Assembly (NCBI GenBank): GCA_041485905.1 | Contig: JBGPKK010000134.1 | Coordinates: 1 to 12,781 of the forward strand | Length of the DNA: 12,781 nt | Direction of reading: 5' to 3' | Source: JAHFUI01 sp041485905 | GTDB lineage: Bacteria > Acidobacteriota > Vicinamibacteria > Vicinamibacterales > CAVVIG01 | Part shown: positions 1-7,448 of the stretch, in pieces | How the letters are laid out: each line of letters starts with the position of its first letter | Position numbering within the stretch: position 1 is the first letter of the stretch | The notes under the pieces: generated by a model | Told to the model about the DNA's origin: nothing | Databases searched by the model: none | Seen by the model: the letters and a program-made list of their open reading frames with translations, nothing else | Translations under genes and position numbers: made by a program

Positions 1-1510
1 AGTTCGTGAGCCCGCCGCCGCTCGTCGCGACCCCGCCGCCGCTGGCGACCCCACCCGGGTCTGGCGCCCGCGTGACCGCCCAGTGACCGTTCCAGACCAC
101 CCGGTTTCGATCCCAGCGCAGGTTGTAATCCATCCCGCTCGTGTACGCGTCATCGTCCTTCTCGCGGACGACGCCGGTGAAGATGCCGCCGATGTTCGAT
201 GTCCCTTTGCGAATATCGCGCTGGACACGCACCGTGTTGTACGACGTCATCGGCTCGATGAGCGCCTCGCCACCAGACGTGAGCCGCGCGTATTCGCGCG
301 ACGTCAGCGCGGTCAGCGCGCCGTAGGTCCAGCCCGATCCCTTCCCAGTCAGCTTGGCGGCCCCGAGCACCGTCGTTTCCGCGGGCTGCGACGCGACCGT
401 TTGGCCGTCGGGCACGGCGAAGCGACCGGGCGTGCGGCCGATGCGCCGCGAGTGAAAGAGCTGAAAATTGCCGTACGGCGGGACGAACGTCCGGCTGTCC
501 TCGAGAAAGAAGGGCCGCTTTTCCGGGAAGAACGTTTCGAAGATGCTGAGATTCAGGACCGCCGGATCCTGCTCGACCTGACCGAAATCCGGATTGACGG
601 TGGCCGAAAGCGTCGCGGAGGTGCCGATTCCCAGACGAAGATCGGCGCCGACCGACGCGTCAAGGCCGGTGCCCGGGATGCCCGACTGGCGTTCGGCCCG
701 CGCCAGCGCGTAGGGCTGGATCTCGATCCGCCGCGGCGGCGCCAGCGCGTCGTCGAAGACGAGATGGCCCCATCGCGAGACTTCTCCACGTTCACCGCGC
801 GGGCGCGCCGTCCACTCACCGGTCTCGGCGCGGCGGCGGATGTACCGGCGCCCCGTAAATCCCCACATCTGACCCGCGCTCGGCGAGGCTTTGAATCGCA
901 TCTGGGAAAAAGGAATGCGGTACTCGGCCACCCAGCCGTCGGCCGTGATCGAGGTCTTGACCTCCCACACGGCGTCGTAGCTCTGATCGGACCGGTCGTC
1001 GTCGTAGAAGTAGAAGTCCGACTGCACCCCCGATGCATTCGTTTGAAACGCGTAGCCGGTCTGATGATCGTGGCGCGGATCGAATCCAAGGGAGAAGTTG
1101 TCGGTGGGCGGGTTCTCGTCGCGGCGGCCCAGACCGCGCGCGATGGCGTCCGGCATGCGGTCGAGGCAGCGGACGCCCACGTACAGGTACCGATCGTCGT
1201 ACGCCACCTGTATCAGCGTCCCCTCCGTTAGCGGCGAACCGTTGTCCGGATCCCACTGGATGAGGCCTTCGCCGGTCGGTGCCAGGGTCCAGACTTCGTC
1301 GTTCAACTGGCCGTCGATCTTGGGCGGCGTCTTTGTGATGCGGAAGGCGTGGAGGACTTTGCCGGCCTTCGCCGCTTGCGCCGGTTCATCCGCGCCGGGA
1401 CTGACGGTGTTCCGCCCGACTGCCGCGCTCTGCGCCTGCGGGTGCAGGGCCGCGCACGTGAGCAGGAGGAGAATCGTGACCGGCAGACGAAACTTGAAGT
1501 GACCGAACAT
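1..1510 (-). CDS. DUF5916 outer-membrane protein with N-terminal CBM9-like domain (partial, 3' end outside window)
   Basis: The minus frame is open from ATG at 1510-1508 to the window edge and gives the first 503 residues. Residues 1-29 are a signal peptide (basic start, VTILLLLTCAAL core, AQSA near the cut). Residues about 52-255 resemble the carbohydrate-binding family 9-like domain that opens DUF5916 proteins: KIDGQLNDEVW at 64-74, YDDRYLYVGVRC at 104-115, and AEYRIPFSQMRF at 195-206. The DUF5916 hallmarks follow: TVNPDFGQVEQDP at 304-316 and FFPEKRPFFLED at 327-338. In this family that part begins an outer-membrane beta-barrel-like region. Residues 486-500 are a Gly-rich duplicated stretch (GGVAS/GGGVATSGGG). 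Family members usually run to about 700-900 residues, so a large C-terminal part is missing. The gene is transcribed away from the PQQ operon and shares its 125-bp upstream region. The substrate is unknown; a role in polymer or sugar handling is inferred from the CBM9-like domain. The family call is firm, the function is not. Confidence 0.88.
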   Translation of the reverse strand, partial: MFGHFKFRLPVTILLLLTCAALHPQAQSAAVGRNTVSPGADEPAQAAKAGKVLHAFRITKTPPKIDGQLNDEVWTLAPTGEGLIQWDPDNGSPLTEGTLIQVAYDDRYLYVGVRCLDRMPDAIARGLGRRDENPPTDNFSLGFDPRHDHQTGYAFQTNASGVQSDFYFYDDDRSDQSYDAVWEVKTSITADGWVAEYRIPFSQMRFKASPSAGQMWGFTGRRYIRRRAETGEWTARPRGERGEVSRWGHLVFDDALAPPRRIEIQPYALARAERQSGIPGTGLDASVGADLRLGIGTSATLSATVNPDFGQVEQDPAVLNLSIFETFFPEKRPFFLEDSRTFVPPYGNFQLFHSRRIGRTPGRFAVPDGQTVASQPAETTVLGAAKLTGKGSGWTYGALTALTSREYARLTSGGEALIEPMTSYNTVRVQRDIRKGTSNIGGIFTGVVREKDDDAYTSGMDYNLRWDRNRVVWNGHWAVTRAPDPGGVASGGGVATSGGGLTN

Positions 1511-1635
1511 ATCAACTCGCCAGGGCTTAGACGTCAGTTATGGAGTTTCGGTCCCTTCGGGTCAGAAAGTGTACCGCCGCTTGCACACTTCGTCATGTAG
1601 AATTCGCCACCTGGGCGGACTATCGGAGGATCAGA
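1511..1635. promoter_or_regulatory. Divergent intergenic region between DUF5916 gene and PQQ operon
   Basis: This 125-bp gap separates two divergent start codons and must hold the promoters for both directions unless they lie inside the genes. No well-spaced -35/-10 pair could be identified. TTGCAC (1581-1586) and TAGAAT (1598-1603) are individually box-like but only 11 bp apart. An imperfect dyad, AAGTGT (1567-1572) facing ACACTT (1585-1590), lies in the middle and could be an operator. Confidence 0.4.
1625..1630 (+). promoter_or_regulatory. Shine-Dalgarno GGAGGA fixing the start of the first PQQ dehydrogenase
   Basis: GGAGGA lies 5 bp before ATG 1636-1638. This ATG is followed directly by a signal peptide (MRRISIGLLIAAGVCVALVA), so it is preferred over the in-frame upstream ATG at 1540. 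That upstream start has no such site and would bury the signal peptide behind 32 unrelated residues. Confidence 0.75.
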
Positions 1636-3546
1636 ATGCGAAGAATCTCGATCGGGTTGCTGATTGCCGCTGGTGTGTGCGTCGCCCTGGTGGCCCGCGC
1701 GCAGCAGACTCCGAAATCGGCGAGCGCTCCGGGCGACTGGCCGACCTATAACCGCGATCTGTCCGCCACCAGGTTCTCGCCGCTGGCGCAAGTCACGCGG
1801 GACAACGTCTCGCAGCTGAAACAGGCGTGGACCTTCAGCCTTCGACGGCCGGGCGCGCCGCCGGCCGGCGGTCCGGGCGCCGGCTCCCAGGCGGTCCCGA
1901 TCGTCGTCAGCGGCGTGATGTACGTGCCGCAGGGCGGCAAAGTGGTGGCGCTCGAAGCCGACACCGGAAAGCTGATGTGGGAGTACCAGTTGGCGCAGGG
2001 CCAGACATCGCGGCGCGGCCTCGCGTTCTGGCCGGGCGAGGGCAGCGATCCGGCGCGCATCATGGTGACGTCGGGCGCAAAGTTGATCGCGCTCAATGCC
2101 TCGACCGGTGATTTGTCCTCCGGCTTCGGCCACGACGGCATCGTCGAGATGACCGTGCCCTACAACGGCGCGCCGATCATTTTCAAGAACGTCGTGTTGA
2201 TTGGGGCCAACGTGAACGAAGTGCCGCAGGGGCCGCCGGGAGACACGCGCGCATTCGATGCGCGCACCGGCAAGAAGTTGTGGGAGTTCCATACTGTGCC
2301 GCGACCCGGTGAATTCGGCAACAACACCTGGGGCGACGGATGGAAAGATCGATCGGGCACCAACATCTGGGGGTTTTCGATGACCGTGGACGAGCAGCGC
2401 GGCCTCGTCTATATGCCCATCGGCGGGCCAGCGGCGAACTACTACGGCGGCGATCGGCCGGGCAATAACCTGTTCGGCAACTCGATCGTGGCCGTCGATG
2501 CGCAGACCGGGAAGCGCGTCTGGCATTTCCAGACCGTGCATCACGACCTCTGGGATTTGGATCAGCCGTCAGCGCCCGGCCTGGTGGACATCGTCCAGAA
2601 CGGCAGGACCGTGCCCGTGCTGGCCGCGATCAGCAAGACCGGATATCTGTTCATCCTCGATCGCACGAACGGCAAGCCGGTGTTCGGCGTCGAAGAGCGT
2701 CCGGTGCCAAAAGGCGACGTGCCCGGCGAATGGTATTCGCCGACGCAGCCGTTCCCCGTCAAGCCTGGTCCGCTGTCCAGGGTGGCCTTCAACAAAGACA
2801 CAGATATGGTGACCGCCGCCGACACGAGCGCGGATCATGTGCGGGCCTGTCAGGACATGTGGGACAAGGCGGGCGGGTTCGAGAACAAAGGGCCGTTCAC
2901 ACCGTTCCGGTATCACGAAGAGGGAACGCCGCCCAAGTCCACGATCTCGTTTCCTGGCGGCACCGGCGGTGTGAACTGGGGCGGGACGGCGACCGATCCG
3001 CGCACCGGATACATTTTCATGAACGCGCACGACACGTCGCTCGTCGGGTGGGTCGAGAAGCGCAAGCCCGGTGTCGAGTACAGCGCCGACACGCGTGGGT
3101 CGAACGCGCTGTACGACCGCGCGAGCGTCGATGGTCCCGGGCCGTTCCACACGTTCAGCGCGCCGTTCAAGACGGCAGACGGGGGCACCGTCTCGCTGCC
3201 GTGTCAGCGTCCACCCTGGGCGAAGCTGGTCGCGGTCAACGCGAACACGGGCGAGATCGCGTGGCAGACGACGCTTGGGCTGACCGACGCATTGCCGGAA
3301 GGGAAGCAGAACACCGGCAACAGCGGGAGCGCAGGACCGACGGCAACCGCTGGAGGGCTCGTGTTCATCGGCGCGACCACCGATCGCCGCTTCCGCGCGT
3401 TCGACTCGGCAACCGGCAAGGAGCTCTGGGTCACAAAGCTTGACGGCGCGGCGAACGCGAACCCGATCACCTACCAGGGAAAGAACGGTAAACAGTACGT
3501 CGCGATCGTCGCGACCGATTCAGTCGTCGTGTTCAGCCTGCCATGA
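1636..3546 (+). CDS. Secreted PQQ-dependent dehydrogenase, glucose/quinate dehydrogenase-like branch (copy A)
   Basis: This is a 636-residue periplasmic quinoprotein predicted to oxidise a sugar, polyol or related alcohol using PQQ and a divalent metal. Residues 1-22 are a signal peptide (cut near ARA/QQ); the five-helix membrane anchor of E. coli Gcd is absent. Propeller blades show the tryptophan-docking pattern: VVALEADTGKLMWEY (103-117), TRAFDARTGKKLWEF (204-218), IVAVDAQTGKRVWHF (284-298), LVAVNANTGEIAWQT (531-545) and FRAFDSATGKELWVT (586-600). HHDLWDLD at 302-309 followed by SKTG at 333-336 matches the Gcd active site: D307 and K334 are 27 residues apart, as are D466 and K493 in E. coli Gcd. 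There is no CXXCH haem motif. Cys405 and Cys523 are kept in copy A' and could pair. The stop codon overlaps the next start as ATGA, indicating translational coupling. The family and PQQ site are well supported; the substrate is unknown. Confidence 0.9.
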   Translation: MRRISIGLLIAAGVCVALVARAQQTPKSASAPGDWPTYNRDLSATRFSPLAQVTRDNVSQLKQAWTFSLRRPGAPPAGGPGAGSQAVPIVVSGVMYVPQGGKVVALEADTGKLMWEYQLAQGQTSRRGLAFWPGEGSDPARIMVTSGAKLIALNASTGDLSSGFGHDGIVEMTVPYNGAPIIFKNVVLIGANVNEVPQGPPGDTRAFDARTGKKLWEFHTVPRPGEFGNNTWGDGWKDRSGTNIWGFSMTVDEQRGLVYMPIGGPAANYYGGDRPGNNLFGNSIVAVDAQTGKRVWHFQTVHHDLWDLDQPSAPGLVDIVQNGRTVPVLAAISKTGYLFILDRTNGKPVFGVEERPVPKGDVPGEWYSPTQPFPVKPGPLSRVAFNKDTDMVTAADTSADHVRACQDMWDKAGGFENKGPFTPFRYHEEGTPPKSTISFPGGTGGVNWGGTATDPRTGYIFMNAHDTSLVGWVEKRKPGVEYSADTRGSNALYDRASVDGPGPFHTFSAPFKTADGGTVSLPCQRPPWAKLVAVNANTGEIAWQTTLGLTDALPEGKQNTGNSGSAGPTATAGGLVFIGATTDRRFRAFDSATGKELWVTKLDGAANANPITYQGKNGKQYVAIVATDSVVVFSLP

Positions 3547-5276
3547 CCAGAATGTTTGCACTCTTCGCGTCGATTGTCTTGCTCGCCGCCGCTAGCGCGC
3601 CGCGCGCGCAGGTGTCGAAGTTCACGCCCGTCACGAAGGAGATGCTGGAGAACCCCAGCCCGGACGACTGGCTGATGTACAGCCGGACCTACGACGCGCA
3701 GCGCTTCAGTCCGCTCAAGCAGATCAACCGGGCGAACGTCGGTCAACTGAAGACCGTGTGGACGCACGAGCTCGGCATGGGGACGGTGGAGAGCATCCCG
3801 CTCGTGTACCGCGGTGTGATGTACGTGGTCGTGCCCGGGGCGGGAGTGCGCGCGCTCGATGCGACCGATGGCGCGGTCATCTGGGAGTACAAGCGCGCGG
3901 GGAATGGAAGACCGAAGACGATCGCGATGTACGACGACATGATCTTCTACACGGCACCCGACAGCACGCTCGTCGCGCTCGACGCGAGGACGGGCGCGGT
4001 GCGGTGGGAAACGAAGACGGCCGGCGGCGCGACGTCTGGAGCGATTGTCGTCGAAGGCAAGGTCCTGACCGGCCGCACCTGTTCGCCGCAGCGCGCCAAC
4101 TGCTACGTCGCGGCGCACGACGTGAAGACCGGCAAGGAAGTCTGGAAATTCTATACGGCTGCCGGAGACGATGACCCGGGCGGCAAGACGTGGGGCGGTG
4201 CGCCGGAGGCCGCCCGCGTCGCCTCCACGTGGGGCCTTCCTGGCGGCTACGATCCCGTTCGTCATCTCGTCTACTGGGGCATCGCCAACCCGACGCCGAA
4301 TACTCGCGCGGCCCGCCACGGCGGCAACCCGGACGCGATCCCGACATTCGCGCCGGCGGACCTGTACAGCAACTCGACGGTCGCCCTCAATCCCGACACC
4401 GGCAAGCTCGTGTGGTACTACCAGCATCTGCCGGGCGACGACTGGGACGAGGACTACACGCACGAGCGCACGCTCTTTCGGACCGCGGTGAATCCGGATC
4501 CGAAGTTCGTGAAGTGGATCAATCCCGACGTCCGCCGCGGGCAGCAGCGCGACGTCATGGCGATGGTCGGAGAGGGCGGCGGGATCTGGGCGCTCGATCG
4601 GACCACGGGGCAGTTCCTCTGGGCCTCGCCGTTTCCCTACGACACGAAGAACTTCATCATCTCGAGCATCGATGTGAAGACCGGCATCCCGCATTTGAAC
4701 ACCGATCTGATCTTCAGGGAGCCGGGGCAGCAGCACACCCTCTGCTACTGGAACACGCGCAGCTACTGGCCGCTGGCCTATCACCCGGGTCAGAACGCGC
4801 TGTACGTGCCGTACGTCGATAACTGTCTCGACATGACGTCGGCGATCCCGGCCAGGGACGGTCAGGCCGCGCAGGCCGAGCGCCGCGTCGGCTCACGGCG
4901 CTCCGGAACTGATCTCGATGCCTTCGCCGGCGTGATCAAGGTGAACATGTCGACCGGCGAGGCGAAGGTGATCTATACAGGACGCGCACCGGGGAACGGC
5001 GCGATGCTGGCGACGGCCGGCGACCTGGTGTTCTGGGGCGATCTCGATGGGAAGCTGCATGCATTCGACGCGGCGAGTGGAAAGGTCCTGTGGGACACGG
5101 CGCTGCCGGGCACAGTGCAGAACAGCACGATCACGTACGCCGTGAACGGGAAACAGTACGTGGCGGTGTTCACCGGCGAGGGCGCGCTGACGGGCGGTCT
5201 CATCGATCAGGCGCAGATCAAGCCGACGCGCCGGCACAACGCGATCTATGTGTTCGCATTATCCGAGACGAAGTAA
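3543..5276 (+). CDS. Secreted PQQ-dependent dehydrogenase, methanol/ethanol dehydrogenase-like branch (B)
   Basis: This 577-residue periplasmic quinoprotein is predicted to oxidise an alcohol or similar substrate. Residues 1-22 are a signal peptide (cut near PRA/QV). DDWLMYSRTYDAQRFSPL (41-58) is the usual opening of the family. Blade motifs include VRALDATDGAVIWEY (102-116), LVALDARTGAVRWET (143-157), VAAHDVKTGKEVWKF (189-203) and LHAFDAASGKVLWDT (505-519). IANPTPNT (247-254) supplies N249, matching the active-site Asn of MxaF-type enzymes. WDED (301-304) supplies the catalytic base D302 with a second Asp at D304. Oddities: no vicinal Cys-Cys pair but Cys180 and Cys187; the metal-ligand Glu of MxaF appears absent; E344 sits where Arg/Lys normally precedes the GxxxxLDR motif. 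No haem motif is present. Its ATG overlaps the previous stop by 4 bp with no Shine-Dalgarno sequence, so translation is probably coupled. A second ATG at 3552 is possible. The substrate is unknown. Confidence 0.88.
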   Translation: MTRMFALFASIVLLAAASAPRAQVSKFTPVTKEMLENPSPDDWLMYSRTYDAQRFSPLKQINRANVGQLKTVWTHELGMGTVESIPLVYRGVMYVVVPGAGVRALDATDGAVIWEYKRAGNGRPKTIAMYDDMIFYTAPDSTLVALDARTGAVRWETKTAGGATSGAIVVEGKVLTGRTCSPQRANCYVAAHDVKTGKEVWKFYTAAGDDDPGGKTWGGAPEAARVASTWGLPGGYDPVRHLVYWGIANPTPNTRAARHGGNPDAIPTFAPADLYSNSTVALNPDTGKLVWYYQHLPGDDWDEDYTHERTLFRTAVNPDPKFVKWINPDVRRGQQRDVMAMVGEGGGIWALDRTTGQFLWASPFPYDTKNFIISSIDVKTGIPHLNTDLIFREPGQQHTLCYWNTRSYWPLAYHPGQNALYVPYVDNCLDMTSAIPARDGQAAQAERRVGSRRSGTDLDAFAGVIKVNMSTGEAKVIYTGRAPGNGAMLATAGDLVFWGDLDGKLHAFDAASGKVLWDTALPGTVQNSTITYAVNGKQYVAVFTGEGALTGGLIDQAQIKPTRRHNAIYVFALSETK

Positions 5277-5313
5277 TGCACAATGAGAGGCCGGCTCATC
5301 GGAGCGTGAACTT

Positions 5314-7353
5314 ATGAAGCGCATCCTGATCGGACTGTGTGTCGCTGTCGCTGTTTGCGCGGCGTTATTTGCGCAGGCCTCGAAGCCGGCCGATGGCGAT
5401 TGGCCGATGTACAGCCGTGACCTTGCCGGCACTCATTATTCGCCGCTCGCGCAAATCAATTCGCACAACGTCGCGACGTTGACCCAGGCGTGGTCCGTGC
5501 GGTTGAGCGCGCCGGCAGGTCGGCCCGGCGGCGCACCCGCCTCCGCCGGACCCAATGCGGCACCGGCTTCGGCGGGGCAAGCCGCCGTACCCGCCGGAGA
5601 GCCGAATGCCGCACCGGCCGCTCAGGGACGCGGGCGAGGCGCGGATCCGTTCGCCGAGGGCGGGGCCGGCGGCAGCAATCCCGAAGCGACCCCGATCGTC
5701 ATCAACGGCGTCATGTACCTGCCGGCTCGTGGCAACCAGATCCTCGCGCTCGACGCCGAAACAGGCAAGGAACTGTGGCGCCACGAGCTGCCCAGAGGAA
5801 CCGTAACGACGGCGCGCGGCGTCGCCTTCTGGGGCGGCGACCGCAACAACCCGCCGCGGATCCTCTTCACTGCCGGACCGAAACTGTTCGCGCTGAATGC
5901 CGCGACCGGGGATCTCTCGAGCGGCTTCGGCAAGGACGGCGTCGTCGAGATCGCCGTGGGATGGAACGGCGTCCCGACGGTCTTCAGGAACCTCGTCATG
6001 CTCGGCGCGACCGTCGGCGAAGTCCCGATCGGGCCTCCGGGTGATACGCGCGCGTTCGACGCGCGCACGGGCGCGAAGCTCTGGGAGTTTCACACGGTGC
6101 CGCGGCCGGGCGAGAAGGGCCACGAGACCTGGCTGGACGACGGGTGGAAAGGCCGCTCCGGCGTCAACAACTGGGGCTGGTACCAGACGATCGACGAGCC
6201 GCGCGGCATCCTCTACATGGCGATCGGCGGACCGGCGGCCAACTACTGGGGCGGCGATCGCCCGGGCGCCAACCTGTTTGCCAACTCCATCGTCGCAGTC
6301 GATGCCCAGACCGGGAAATACAAATGGCATTTCCAGTCGGTGCATCACGACTTGTGGGATTCGGACATGCCGTCGCCGCCGACCCTGGTCGATATCGTGC
6401 AGAACGGCAGGACGATTCCCGCGCTGGCGTCGGTCGGCAAGACCGGGTGGATGTTCATCCTCGATCGCACGAACGGCAAGCCCATCTTCGGCGTCGAGGA
6501 GCGGCCGGTCCCGAAAGGTGACGTGCCCGGCGAGTGGTATTCACCGACGCAGCCGTTTCCGCTGAAGCCCGCGGCGCTCACGCGCGTGAGCTTCGACAAG
6601 GAACGGGATATGGTCAGAGCGGAAGATACGTCCGCGGATCACGTCAAGGCGTGTCAGGAGCTGTGGGACAAGAGCGGCGGCTTCTACAACGCCGGCGCGT
6701 TCACCCCGTTCAACTTTCACGAGGAAGGCGCGCCGCCGAAGAGCACAATCCAGTTCCCGGGCGGCACGGGCGGAGTGAACTGGGGTGGTGTGGCGGCGGA
6801 TCCACAATCGGGAATTGTGTTCGTGAACGCGCACGACACGTCGCTGGTTGGATGGATTGAAAAGAAGAAGCCCGGCGGAAATTACGGTCGAGGCACCGAA
6901 GGATCCACCCAGCCCGACGATCGCGCCAGCGTGAACGGCCCCGGCCCCTATTTCACGTTCAGCGCCCCGATGAAGGACGCCACCGGGCGAACCATCGCGA
7001 ACCTGCCGTGCCAGAGACCGCCATGGAGCCGGCTCGTCGCGGTCAACGCCAACACCGGCGACATCGTCTGGCAGACCACGCTCGGGGTGAATGAAGCGCT
7101 GCCGGAAGGGAAGCAGAACGTCGGCGGCAGCGGGAGCGCGGGCCCCATCGTCACAGCTGGCGGTGTGGCATTGGTCGGCGCGACCAACGACCGTCGGTTC
7201 CGCGCGTTCGATTCGAAAACCGGCAAGGAGCTCTGGGTCACGAAGGTTGACGGGGCCGTCAACGCGAACCCGATGACCTATCTGGGCAGGAACGGGAAGC
7301 AGTACGTCGCGGTCGTCGCCACCGATTCGGTGGTGGCGTTCGCGCTGCCATAA
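5314..7353 (+). CDS. Secreted PQQ-dependent dehydrogenase, glucose/quinate dehydrogenase-like branch (copy A')
   Basis: This 679-residue protein is a close paralog of the dehydrogenase at 1636-3546, with long identical stretches such as GVEERPVPKGDVPGEWYSPT (393-412 here). Residues 1-21 are a signal peptide. HHDLWDSD (344-351) and GKTG (375-378) give D349 and K376, again 27 residues apart as in E. coli Gcd D466/K493. Blade motifs include ILALDAETGKELWRH (143-157), TRAFDARTGAKLWEF and FRAFDSKTGKELWVT. It differs mainly by a low-complexity Ala/Pro/Gly insert at residues about 66-122 (APASAGPNAAPASAG and similar), which accounts for most of the 43 extra residues. GGAG at 5301-5304 lies 9 bp before the ATG. 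The gene follows the B dehydrogenase by 37 bp, so it is probably in the same operon. No membrane anchor or CXXCH motif is seen. Substrate preference may differ from copy A (LDQPSAP versus SDMPSPP beside the active site), but this is inference. Confidence 0.9.
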   Translation: MKRILIGLCVAVAVCAALFAQASKPADGDWPMYSRDLAGTHYSPLAQINSHNVATLTQAWSVRLSAPAGRPGGAPASAGPNAAPASAGQAAVPAGEPNAAPAAQGRGRGADPFAEGGAGGSNPEATPIVINGVMYLPARGNQILALDAETGKELWRHELPRGTVTTARGVAFWGGDRNNPPRILFTAGPKLFALNAATGDLSSGFGKDGVVEIAVGWNGVPTVFRNLVMLGATVGEVPIGPPGDTRAFDARTGAKLWEFHTVPRPGEKGHETWLDDGWKGRSGVNNWGWYQTIDEPRGILYMAIGGPAANYWGGDRPGANLFANSIVAVDAQTGKYKWHFQSVHHDLWDSDMPSPPTLVDIVQNGRTIPALASVGKTGWMFILDRTNGKPIFGVEERPVPKGDVPGEWYSPTQPFPLKPAALTRVSFDKERDMVRAEDTSADHVKACQELWDKSGGFYNAGAFTPFNFHEEGAPPKSTIQFPGGTGGVNWGGVAADPQSGIVFVNAHDTSLVGWIEKKKPGGNYGRGTEGSTQPDDRASVNGPGPYFTFSAPMKDATGRTIANLPCQRPPWSRLVAVNANTGDIVWQTTLGVNEALPEGKQNVGGSGSAGPIVTAGGVALVGATNDRRFRAFDSKTGKELWVTKVDGAVNANPMTYLGRNGKQYVAVVATDSVVAFALP

Positions 7354-7448
7354 TCGCGCATGATTTACGTCGCCGCGAGCTTGGACTGGCCGGCTGCCGG
7401 CGTACAACCCTGGGCGCTCTACGCTGAGCATGTCGAAGGCGTGAGGGT

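Noticed and set aside
83..1231. Long plus-strand open frame opposite the DUF5916 gene
   Set aside because: It gives an Arg/Val-rich protein with no motifs, while the minus frame shows clear DUF5916 hallmarks; typical antisense frame in GC-rich coding DNA.
1581..1603. TTGCAC and TAGAAT as a promoter for the PQQ operon
   Set aside because: The spacer is only 11 bp, too short for a sigma-70 promoter.
1540..1635. Upstream in-frame ATG as the start of the first PQQ dehydrogenase
   Set aside because: No Shine-Dalgarno site there, and the signal peptide begins exactly at ATG 1636 behind GGAGGA.
1534..2544. Minus-strand open frame of about 336 codons opposite the first PQQ dehydrogenase
   Set aside because: Composition is His/Arg/Ala-rich without motifs; it mirrors the conserved coding frame of the opposite strand.
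3471..4784. Minus-strand open frame of about 437 codons opposite dehydrogenase B
   Set aside because: Same reason: an Arg/His/Val-rich shadow of a well-supported PQQ dehydrogenase.
1636..7353. Lipobox or haem c site in the PQQ dehydrogenases
   Set aside because: Cysteines in the signal peptides (AGVC, VAVC) do not fit L-A/S-G/A-C, and no CXXCH occurs in any of the three proteins.
5365..7431. Two long minus-strand open frames opposite the third PQQ dehydrogenase
   Set aside because: Low-information Arg/Ala-rich products with no domain; shadows of the plus-strand gene.
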